From Phoronis australis (taxonomy: Eukaryota; Phoronida; Phoronidae): a DNA stretch of 64,000 bases. Numbering within the stretch: position 1 is the first letter of the stretch; each line of letters opens with the position of its first letter. The notes beneath the pieces were generated by a model. It saw only the letters and a program-made list of their open reading frames with translations, had not been told where the DNA came from and searched no databases. Below, piece by piece: positions 57,901 to 64,000 of this stretch. The stretch spans positions 457,470 through 521,469 of the forward strand of contig NMRA01000207.1 of NCBI GenBank assembly GCA_002633005.1, given 5' to 3'. The translations under genes and the position numbers were made by a program.

Positions 57901-60900
57901 TTTTTTTACCTGGCGCTACCTGATGCCAGTTTGAGGCGCAGGTTCCAGTTTGAGTGAAGCACAACCCAGAACTAATTGTCTTACTTTTTTGGCCAAAATT
58001 GTATTCATTACCTGGACATTGCTAATCTGAAGAGCCCACACTGACTTTCGCAGTGATTTGCACGCTGGAGGGAAGTGGGAAATGGCCGGATGACCTTGAC
58101 GCCATACAGAGGTTAAAGGCGGCCATGCTGATTCAGGTTGCAACCTCACTGACCAATGAGCACCAGCTGGTGACACAAGTGCTGCCATCTAGTGTTCTTG
58201 TATTAAAGGTAAATTTTGCTATACTTAAAACTTCCTCTGAGCTCCCCCTCTCGACAGTGTGTTTCCTGGGAGAGTAGCTAAGGGTCTGAGAACAGTGGAG
58301 CCAATTTGTTGTCATTGACAAGTTCTTTCATCTAGGTCAGAGTTTTCAGTGAGTGGTTCCATTTGTCATCGCCAGGGTGACACCAGCACACAAAGTTGAA
58401 TATAAAGCAAAGCCAGTGGAGTGTGCAAATTAATGTGAATGCTTTTACTTATTTTGCAGTTAAACATAAAATTTTAAAGTGTTCTCTAGCATAGCCATGA
58501 GTATTCAAAGTGGTCCACTGCACACATAAGATTGTTGTCACTCATGGTGGAAGATAACATTTTCATCCCTATCCTATTTGGTTCCCCCAAGCAAAGAATA
58601 ACTCCTTTGCAGTGAACTGTGGACCATTAAACCTTTGCTGCATTGGAGTGTGTCAGAGTTTGCACAGGTCTGTCTGTGTTGAGTTCCATAAATTGCAAGA
58701 CATTAGTCTGCACTCTCGTCAAAAATACTTATAGAGCAGAAACATCTGAATTTAAGCCCATAATTCAATGCTCCAGCATCACCAACCAATCACTTTTGTG
58801 GCCACCAGTTTGCTAGGGTAGGCTCCTGAGCATACTCGGGAAACACTTCTCTTGCAAATTCTTGTTTTTCTCGCACAAAACAAATGCTTTCTAGGTTTTA
58901 GTTCAGGTCGCGAGGTCACATTTGACATTTCCTTTGATGCTCATAGGCTCTTGTGTGCACTCGTAGGAGCTACAGTGTTGGACTAAAACTAAGTTTAATT
59001 GGGCACTGATCTTAACGAGTGTCTGTATTAACAATTTTAATGTTATATGAAATTAATAGATATCTAGATTATTGCCCAACATCTATGTGCAGCAAATAGG
59101 GGCTCGCTGGTTCACTGTGTACTATAAATAAATACTAGTTTCTCTACGTGTCAATGCCATGTAAATGCCATAGGTCGTACAGTGTCTTAAAGGTTAAAAA
59201 ATTGATTCAGAATTATTTTTTAGTTTGTTCTCAGTTTTGGTTTTATTCTGGTTAGTACACTCTTTACGCCTAGCATTTTCTGTTGTTTGCTTTACCACTT
59301 TGATGCTAATTGTAAATCAGATTTTATGTGATATTCAGGACGGCTATGTCTTTGACCTTCACCTGTCCTATGCCAGAGAGATCGTTCTGTTGAAGGAAGT
59401 GCATACACCTGAAGGTCAGGTCCAGATAAGGGAGACTGGGGCATCGCTTGACCTGCAGGTGGACACTGTACTACTACCGCGGCTGTCCACTGCACTGCAC
59501 GGGTGAGTGATTATGGAGCTGAGAGGGAGCGTGTAAACTGTGTGAAAGTAATAAAATTATAATTTTCCAAATAGAGTGGCAGTATTGAAATGAGCTGTGG
59601 GCAGTGATGAAGTATTTGCACACGTTCAACACCACCTACAGTTCAATTTCTTAGCATCTTTAAAAGAGGAAGGAACTGTAAGACGCTGATGCTGGCCAAT
59701 AGTGAAATATATCAAATTAACTCATACAAATTAGGAGCTCCAACTGGGAATCGAACCACAGGTCTCTAGACTGCCTCAGTGGTAAGAGCACTAGACCGGC
59801 GATCTAGAGACCTGTGTTGGGGTTCCTGATTTTTCTGTGTTTATGATGTTACATTTACAGTAAAATTTCACCAATTTAAGTGCTAAACAATAATCGCCAA
59901 AACAGGTTGTTTTTCATTTTTCAAAGGCTTATAGCCTTATTGTGATTGGCCACAGTTTTCAAAACGTTATCCAATGGCAGCTTTTGTGTAGAAGTTAAGC
60001 TTTACAAAGCCTTAATTTTGCGCAACTTTTATTTTTATGAAAAAGGAGAAATAAAGTTTCACCTGTTGCCATATTCAGTCCTAAGATGGTGAGATTTTAC
60101 TGTTACTTAAAATGCAGATTCTTGGTTACCTTGGAAATACATTTTCAGTCGGGTAAATTAGTGTTGCCATGGCATGTATTTACTGTCTGTGGAACAGTGA
60201 AAAGTGACTTTAATAGACTGGCAAATGGTCTGCATCATGGAAGAGAATGCAGAAGTAAGATGCTGGCCCTTTGTTGGGTGGTTTGTGTCACTTTCTATTA
60301 TTGCATGAATAGTACACTTTTTTGAAGTTATTAGCTCAGATCAGAGCTATAAAGCAACAAAATCCATTGTTTTTTGTGATTTTATTACAAATCGCCAATT
60401 CTCACAGTTGTCTGCCATTCATTCGCTGAAACTGAGGCTGGTGTTTTTACTATTTAAACGCACTTAAATACCTCGCTATTGAACGCAATGGGTTAGGTTA
60501 GGCGGCACAGCGTTCAGCTGCTACTGTCCAGCCAGTGGGTTCAATTCTACGCTACTGATAATTTCTGTAAAGTTACTTTTCTGACTGAGAATGCCACTTT
60601 AAGGCGAATGCTATGCATTGTTTCAGTATTCACCAGGGCAACAGTACGTTCAGCAGTGTTGTGCGACTGGCCAAAAGGTGGCTCTCCTCTCAACTCCTGT
60701 GGCATTATGTAAGTGAGGAAGCTATTGAGTTGCTAGTGGCTCATCTGTACGTCAGTCCACTACCACTAACGCCACCTGGGTGAGTAGCTGTAATCTATAT
60801 GATAATTATTTAGTGCTCGCAAAAGTAACGGCATTTTCAACAAAGTTTTTGCTTCAACAATGGCAATGATAATATTAATCAGATAATCCTATTGACAGTC

Positions 60901-63900
60901 ATTGTTGATGTTCATGTGATTTTTTTCCAAAATGATTAACAGCGTGTTGTTCGCACTGTGGCTTATATGTCTGCATATACCGTGAACCAGACTAGTTATT
61001 AGACTACGGCCTGAATAATTACTTAGATCTGAAAGCCTTAGCAACTCCTTTGACACTGGGAATAAACGACTTGATGCCCTCTTTTTTTATAATTAATTAA
61101 AGTGTTTGTGTTTTGCACGTATGAACTGGTGGACTTTGAGTTCCATTATGACAAATTAATAAAACATTCATTAAGTCTCTTCCTGATTGCTTTGATTAAT
61201 GTTGTATTATTATAACAATGATGACAACGAAAAAACTATTACAACAAGGCATTCTTACAAGTGTATTACAAAACTTGAAATTTTAATGACTTGTGCAGTA
61301 GGTTAAGGTACAATACTTTAAGTTTTATGTTAGTTTAGTGAAATGTGTTTGGGATCTGCCGCGTCTAGTGTGTCATGTCTCCCCCGTCTAGTGTGTCATG
61401 TCTGCCCCGTCTAGTGTGCCATGTCTGCCTCGTCTAGTGTGTCATGTCTGCCCCGTCTAGTGTGTCATGTCTGCCTTGTCTTGTGTGTCATGTCTGCCTC
61501 GTCTTGTGTGTCATGTCTGCCCCGTCTAGTGTGTCATGTCTGCCCTGTCTAGTGTGCCATGTCTGCCCTGTCTACTGTGCCATGTCTGCCCTGTCTAGTG
61601 TGACATGTCTGCCCTGTCTAGTTTGCCATGTAAGCTGGGTTAGAGCAGCAGACACATCACTTGGAGTCTTCTGTTAGAAAACATGATGATGTATGAGGCA
61701 AAAGATTTTAATTAATCAATTATGATAAATCAGTGACTTCATGCGTAAGCAAATCTGTTGTCATCCTCTCTTTGTAGGCAATTTTTTGTGCCATGGTTCA
61801 ATAGTCTGCTTCCATTGTAACAGCAGCATTGAAAATGTGTTTCGTCGCTAGATGTCAGTGATTGACTGCTTTGTGAACAATGCTTAGGGCCACTTACAGC
61901 TCAATCCTGTGATTTGGATGGAGTTTTAAGGTTATGTTGGGGCCTTGTGGACAAGTTTGTGCATTTTGTCAAATATCTGCAACATGGTAGAAATTAACTC
62001 AAAATGTGTCTGCATGAAAGAAAGTGTCTTTTGTCATAGCCAAACCAGCCTGCCTTGCTTACTAGAATTCAAAACTGGGTCGACTGAAAATCACTTTTAT
62101 GAACACACGAATTCTAAAGATTTTGTATAGTTGATGTTATAAAACATATCCCAACAAAATGACCGTGTATTTGTCGTCATGACAACTTGGCGTAAGTTGC
62201 ATTTATTGCCAGATTAATCAACTGAGACTGAAGGCAATTGACAGGAGAGTTAGTTAGGGGTCTAAACTGTTCTGTAATTAGAAGGTTGTCTTTGGTATAG
62301 TTATTACCTACTACTAACAGTCAATGTGGCTGTTAACAGAATTAGCCGTCAAGCAGGGGAAACGGACTATTTTGTCTCTCTCCGCATTGTTTATCAGATG
62401 TTTGCAGTTCTGTGAAATGGCGTAATCACATGATAAAATGAACAGTTTGTTATGGTTGTCCAGTTTTAATATTCTGCACAACCAATCACAGTCTTTTAAC
62501 TCACTAAAGAGTGTTTAACAACATATTAGCATTTAACATGTAATTGCTAAATGCGTTAATTAGTTAATAAAGCTTTAAATCAAGGAGCATGTTGTTTCTA
62601 CCTTTGTTGCCATGGCATTCGCTATTGGTCTGATGCTGAAAACTTGAGCAGTATAATGACTTTCTTAACACTTTGCAAAAATCTGCATTTCTTCTCATAT
62701 TTTTGTATTATATTTTATTTTGCGATTATTTATACTCTCCCCCAAAGTTATGTAAACTAGGTGATGTCTGTCTCATTACAATTTACCAATAGATCGCCTT
62801 ATACTCTGCTGCTCCATTCCTTGAATTTGACAAATTTCATCAAATTTGAGATCTCTATTATTACACTGACCGTGTATATTGCAGGAGCACTGTTGGCGGG
62901 TTCCTCAGATTTCTACGTCTTCTCTCCACTCACGACTGGGCCTCGTCGCCAGTAATCATCAACTTCAATCAAGAACTGAAGCGTAAGTATGTGATTTCAA
63001 CTCAGTAACAGTAGAGACGGCGTAAAAGACTCTCATCTTAGATCCGCATTCGTTTCTATTGAGCAATTATCGACAAAGATTGTTTATTGGCGAGTCGGAC
63101 ACATGTTTGCTCAAAGGACATGAGCACAAATGAAAGTCTCAGAGAATAACGTTCTGGACTGTGATGCGCTCATGTTTACATGGCTAAACCTTTATTTAAC
63201 AATTTAAAGTGAGAACTTCTAAACCTTTATTTAACAAATAATTTGTAAAGTGAGAACTTCTAAACCTTTATTTAACAATTGTAAAATGAGAACTTCTAAA
63301 CCTTTATTTAACAATTGTAAAGTAAAAACTTCTAAACCTTTATTTAACAATTGTAAAGTGAGAACTTCTAAACCTTTATTTAACAATTGTAAAGCAAAAA
63401 CTTCTAAACCTTTATTTAACAATTGTAAAGTGAGAACTTCTAAACCTTTATTTAACAATTGTAAAGTAAGAACTTCTAAACCTTTTATTATTTAACAATT
63501 GTAAAGTGAGAACTTAAGACCAAATTTCTGTCTGAAGTCTTAATAGTCACTTTCATAAAATAGTCTCCCGGGCAAGAATGTGCTTGTTAAAGTGTCTGAT
63601 TGTGAATTGCAGTGTGATGCGTTTTCTAAATGCTTGTCTGTTAAGTTTGTCTTGAGCGTTCACATTGTGTTTAAGTCCGACCAGTTTATTCCGTTCATGT
63701 TTTGCGTCTTCACCTCTTGTGTTCATTTGACGTAGCTGGCCCCTATGTATTTGTGTGACATGAAACGAGCAATCTCTTATGAAAGGCAAATATCGTGAAA
63801 TGGTTGTGACTTCACCTCAAAGCAAATGGTCTCCTGGTTGCTAAGACAGAAATTTATGGGTCAGTGACGTGATCTGCAGCTTGTCGTCTTCCTGCTGTCA

Positions 63901-64000
63901 CCACATCCTGTCTCTTGCCGCAGTGTCACGGTTCTGTTGATGGTACTTTCAAGTAGTGTACCTGAACATCTCGGCAAACTTACGATTTTTTTCGGTCATC
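42811..64000 (+). CDS. NOL6: NOL6 (nucleolar protein 6, Nrap/Utp22), partial gene span
   Basis: Eighteen consecutive exons with matching phases encode about 876 residues that follow vertebrate NOL6 from just after its N-terminus to about three quarters of its length. NOL6 is the animal counterpart of yeast Utp22. It acts in the nucleolus in the small-subunit processome (UTP-C with Rrp7) and is needed for 18S rRNA maturation. Strong landmarks are KLSKGELYKPPTNEEL (exon 1), GSYQQGT with HVDIWLEI, a nucleotidyltransferase-like G-S motif whose catalytic function is thought lost in this family (exon 3), LLKVWLRQREL (exon 6), SELRRFQDG with EAVVW (exon 12), TLEGSGKWP (exon 15), LKEVHTPEGQVQIRETGASL (exon 16), RLAKRWLSSQL (exon 17) and GFLRFLRLLSTHDWASSPV (exon 18). 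The initiator exon and the last 250 or so residues are not in view. Introns run from about 200 to 1830 bases and are full of repeats. Confidence 0.95.
43448..43564 (+). CDS. NOL6: NOL6 exon 2
   Basis: Acceptor cattgcag, donor gtaaaa, phase 0 to 0, 39 codons. Begins VTELLKEV, matching the VEELLKEV that follows the first block in vertebrate NOL6. Confidence 0.92.
43763..43948 (+). CDS. NOL6: NOL6 exon 3 (nucleotidyltransferase-like motif)
   Basis: Acceptor gtctttgttag, donor gtattc, phase 0 to 0, 62 codons. Contains LTDADWL, VKGSFQFLPP, the GSYQQGT motif and HVDIWLEIPK. Confidence 0.95.
45276..45444 (+). CDS. NOL6: NOL6 exon 4
   Basis: Acceptor ttttgtctgcag, donor gtaggg, exit phase 1. Reads FRYLTKRALYLATVAHHL, equivalent to YFRKRALYLAHLAHHL of vertebrates. 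The preceding intron (43949-45275, 1.3 kb) holds only a small 23-bp duplication near 44630. Confidence 0.95.
46043..46183 (+). CDS. NOL6: NOL6 exon 5
   Basis: Acceptor ttatgttccag, donor gtagca, entering with two bases and leaving with one. Contains IRKNNIRSNWFYG, equivalent to the conserved KNNVRSAWYRG. Confidence 0.93.
46342..46774. mobile_element. MITE-like hairpin element in NOL6 intron 5
   Basis: Left arm 46342-46475 and right arm 46638-46774 are nearly complete reverse complements, with shared blocks catagattaattc, caagcaaaaacgctgtacc, ggacactaggtggcgag and gacactgttccaaatttta. The spacer contains three 48-bp tandem units. The element begins 158 bases after exon 5. No protein. Confidence 0.9.
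46473..46616. repeat. 48-bp tandem repeat, 3 copies, inside the MITE spacer
   Basis: Unit starts gacaatagactctctatttg and ends cagttatgaaca; three almost identical copies. Confidence 0.93.
47463..47620 (+). CDS. NOL6: NOL6 exon 6
   Basis: Acceptor gtattctacag, donor gtatct, entering with two bases, exit phase 0. Contains TPVYNTSILTD and DGIALLKVWLRQREL, the latter almost identical to vertebrate NOL6. Confidence 0.95.
47788..47866 (-). repeat. tRNA-like SINE head
   Basis: On the minus strand: A box tagctcagtgg, a perfect 5-bp anticodon stem (ctaga/tctag) with loop ccagcaa, and B box ggttcgattcc. The loop lacks the universal U33 and neither the T stem nor the acceptor stem pairs fully. So it is a tRNA-derived repeat or tRNA pseudogene. 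A T run (gatttttctg) follows at the 3' side. A rearranged relative lies at 59736-59835. Confidence 0.7.
47905..48200. repeat. Dispersed repeat, family R4, copy 1
   Basis: Three NOL6 introns carry the same ordered blocks: gtt-g-taggatgga, a stretch ending in gccgattcccaac, ggctacttg, and a tRNA-like block with ggttgtgggtttgaaacc. The others are at 53755-54060 and 60265-60610. Confidence 0.6.
48258..48372 (+). CDS. NOL6: NOL6 exon 7
   Basis: Acceptor gtccttgtag, donor gtaagt, phase 0 to 1. Reads AGFSGFIMTMYVVYLL, equivalent to GGFTGFLVSMLVVFLV of vertebrates. Confidence 0.93.
49138..49531. repeat. 33-bp minisatellite, about 12 copies
   Basis: Unit gatgtgatgtatggctacag then ccatcacaagtgt. Each unit holds two palindromes, atggctacagccat and tcacaagtgtga. 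Since 33 is divisible by three, long open frames arise on both strands (Cys-His-rich on one side), all artefacts of the repeat. Located in NOL6 intron 7. Confidence 0.95.
49855..50015 (+). CDS. NOL6: NOL6 exon 8
   Basis: Acceptor gttgttttcag, donor gttagt, entering with two bases, exit phase 0. Contains HGISLLTT, MSDFHAAFPVVFVD and GLVNLCA, matching the vertebrate ADFHQAFSVVFLD block. Confidence 0.95.
50356..50499. repeat. 48-bp tandem repeat, 3 copies
   Basis: Unit begins gcttgatcattgattgagat and ends tcatggtat. In NOL6 intron 8. It produces a repeated minus-strand open frame (TKGRSQSMIK) that is not a gene. Confidence 0.95.
50680..50795 (+). CDS. NOL6: NOL6 exon 9
   Basis: Acceptor tgttatttcag, donor gtaagt, exit phase 2. 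Contains FKLLFMTPVPFTQQFDHYL, equivalent to FHLLLMTPKP and FDHVLHL. Confidence 0.95.
51552..51729 (+). CDS. NOL6: NOL6 exon 10
   Basis: Acceptor ctttgctctag, donor gtaaca, entering with one base, exit phase 0. Contains MDYGGDHVTTCIPSML, equivalent to the vertebrate DNGGDYV region. Confidence 0.92.
52360..52680. repeat. Dispersed repeat, family R3-related
   Basis: Contains ggctgagccgttctgtaatt, attttgtcgccctaatagtc and gctgttaacag blocks, recurring at 62230-62345 and, in reverse orientation and more diverged, near 20.2 kb. In NOL6 intron 10. Confidence 0.5.
53113..53229 (+). CDS. NOL6: NOL6 exon 11
   Basis: Acceptor cattgctttcag, donor gtcagt, phase 0 to 0, 39 codons. Begins WPVSQEPPNSG, matching WDISQDPP of vertebrates. 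An upstream AG (53092 region, tattacag) would bring a stop into frame, so the downstream acceptor is chosen. Confidence 0.85.
53755..54060. repeat. Dispersed repeat, family R4, copy 2
   Basis: Shares ttgttgggtaggatagat, ttgccaattcttacc, cttggctacttg and a diverged tRNA-like block with the copies in introns 6 and 16. Confidence 0.6.
54472..54623 (+). CDS. NOL6: NOL6 exon 12
   Basis: Acceptor atatttgcag, donor gtgagt, exit phase 2. Reads FRKFWGNKSELRRFQDG, then EAVVW; this is the most conserved block of the family (SELRRFQDG is identical in vertebrates). Confidence 0.97.
54645..55149. mobile_element. 505-bp hAT-like non-autonomous transposon with target duplication
   Basis: Ends are cagggcttgga and tccaagccctg, immediately flanked by the direct repeat tgtgct (54639-54644 and 55150-55155). 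Inside, motifs ttccgcg and ttccgctttttt recur near both ends. The CAGGG end is typical of hAT elements, which usually duplicate 8 bases; here I see six. A 19-T run lies near 55013. The element sits 21 bases after the donor of NOL6 exon 12. Confidence 0.85.
56242..56325 (+). repeat. tRNA-derived SINE-like sequence
   Basis: A box tagctcagggg (56250) and B-box-like gggctcaagtgcc (56294) are spaced as in a tRNA, but the stems do not pair well. In NOL6 intron 12. Confidence 0.5.
56604..56829 (+). CDS. NOL6: NOL6 exon 13
   Basis: Acceptor catctttccag, donor gtactg, entering with one base, exit phase 0, 75 full codons. Contains FNCMRYTADVLDMLLSLYH, FDSLAKLLRNLTDLPLTFV and FRHAEV-like end, matching LSRLLWGLEGLPLTV and LRYTEV. 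Confidence 0.95.
57129..57234 (+). CDS. NOL6: NOL6 exon 14
   Basis: Acceptor cactgttacag, donor gtacgt, exit phase 1. Begins VFPSLPAL, continuing the vertebrate VFPPTP block; a Gln/Ser-rich middle (STNQHSSQQQLPS) appears specific to this species. Confidence 0.9.
58054..58208 (+). CDS. NOL6: NOL6 exon 15
   Basis: Acceptor gactttcgcag, donor gtaaat, entering with two bases, exit phase 0. Contains TLEGSGKWPDDLDAIQRLKA, nearly the same as HLEGSGQWPQDAEAVQRVRA. Confidence 0.96.
59339..59502 (+). CDS. NOL6: NOL6 exon 16
   Basis: Acceptor gtgatattcag, donor gtgagt, exit phase 2. Reads DGYVFDLHLSYAREIVLLKE, then VHTPEGQVQIRETGASL and ending STALHG, each matched in vertebrate NOL6. Confidence 0.97.
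59736..59845. repeat. Rearranged tRNA-like SINE with inverted head
   Basis: The left 30 bases (caactgggaatcgaaccaca and following) match the minus-strand orientation of the element at 47788. From 59775 the sequence (ctcagtggtaagagcactag onward) matches its plus orientation but lacks the B box. The join leaves a perfect 14-bp palindrome: cacaggtctctaga and tctagagacctgtg. Confidence 0.75.
59846..60080. repeat. Dispersed repeat, family R2, copy 3
   Basis: Same block order as 12715-13060 and 24205-24440 (aatcgccaaaacagg, tttttcatttttcaaaggct, ttgtgattggcca). Confidence 0.6.
60265..60610. repeat. Dispersed repeat, family R4, copy 3
   Basis: Shares ccctttgttgggtgg, ttgaagttattagctcagat, atcgccaattctcac and a tRNA-like block with B-box-like gggttcaattct at about 60538. 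Confidence 0.6.
60627..60779 (+). CDS. NOL6: NOL6 exon 17
   Basis: Acceptor cattgtttcag, donor gtgagt, one base in, two bases out. Contains FSSVVRLAKRWLSSQLL and EEAIELLVAHLYVSPLPLTP, matching FSGVARLAKRWVRAQLL and the following helix. Confidence 0.97.
61360..61632. repeat. 23-bp minisatellite, about 12 copies
   Basis: Unit tgtgtcatgtctgccccgtc then tag, with c/t changes. In NOL6 intron 17. A repeated Cys-rich plus-strand frame across it is not a gene. Confidence 0.95.
62150..62360. repeat. Dispersed repeat, family R3-related, second intron copy
   Basis: Blocks ctaaactgttctgtaattag, agttattacctactactaac and ggctgttaacag correspond to the stretch near 52.5 kb. In NOL6 intron 17. Confidence 0.5.
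62885..62982 (+). CDS. NOL6: NOL6 exon 18, last exon in the window
   Basis: Acceptor tatattgcag, donor gtaagt, one base in, exit phase 1. Reads GGFLRFLRLLSTHDWASSPV, then IINFNQEL, equivalent to VGFLRFLFLVSTFDW and VNLNNEL. No further exon is recognisable up to 64000. Confidence 0.96.
63185..63518. repeat. 36-bp minisatellite, about 9 copies
   Basis: Unit gtgagaacttctaaaccttt then atttaacaattgtaaa. Because 36 is a multiple of three, both strands stay open (LLNKGLEV and TSKPLFNNCK repeats); these are not genes. In NOL6 intron 18. Confidence 0.95.

Noticed and set aside
61444-61677. Cys-rich repeat protein
   Set aside because: Translation of the 23-bp minisatellite in NOL6 intron 17.
63231-63495. 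Leucine-rich-looking repeat frames (LLNKGLEV)
   Set aside because: Translation of the 36-bp minisatellite, open on both strands; not a leucine-rich repeat protein.
1-64000. CRISPR arrays, operons, riboswitches or rho-independent terminators
   Set aside because: Spliced animal genes and interspersed repeats make these inapplicable; the tandem arrays lack the unique spacers of CRISPR.

Overview
The window is eukaryotic nuclear DNA from an animal, most likely a highly polymorphic marine invertebrate. It is AT-rich and its genes are split into short exons by GT-AG introns. It contains tRNA-derived SINE-like sequences, many minisatellites, and several families of short inverted-repeat DNA transposons. 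I cannot name the phylum. Protein similarity is from memory of families, not from a search.

Two protein-coding genes can be assembled with consistent splice phases. On the minus strand, from about 26.1 kb down to 4.3 kb, lies the N-terminal part of a multi-PDZ scaffold protein: at least three PDZ domains, a proline-rich and serine-rich linker and a second serine-rich linker. Its first coding exon starts at 26077 and its 3' part lies beyond base 1. On the plus strand, from 42.8 kb to the window end, lies NOL6 (Nrap, the animal Utp22), a ribosome-biogenesis protein. Eighteen consecutive exons give about 876 residues; the extreme N-terminus and the C-terminal quarter are not seen. The two genes point away from each other, with about 16.7 kb of repeat-rich DNA between them.

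The interval 8345-11942 is a 1.8 kb direct duplication whose junction is a single N. Reading-frame logic shows that both copies cannot be used in one mRNA. The best explanation is two unmerged allelic contig ends, not a true tandem duplication. It carries two exons of the PDZ gene, one of them a 29/32-nt microexon that differs by one codon between the copies.

The rest is mobile and repetitive DNA. From left to right the main items are: arrays of a roughly 150-bp repeat whose core resembles a CTCF site (4.6-7.3 kb, again near 31.2 kb); a 435-bp foldback element (17.3 kb) and a 445-bp inverted-repeat element (16.4 kb); a 1.4 kb element with roughly 175-bp terminal inverted repeats (28.1-29.5 kb); a frameshifted THAP zinc finger (33.6 kb); a 1.46 kb inverted-repeat transposon with a HIRAN-like reading frame (36.0-37.4 kb) plus a truncated inverted relative (39.5 kb); a hairpin MITE (46.3 kb); and a 505-bp hAT-like element with a perfect 6-bp target duplication (54.6 kb). 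Several dispersed repeat families occur repeatedly in introns. I saw no CRISPR, operon or prokaryotic feature, and no convincing new multi-gene system.
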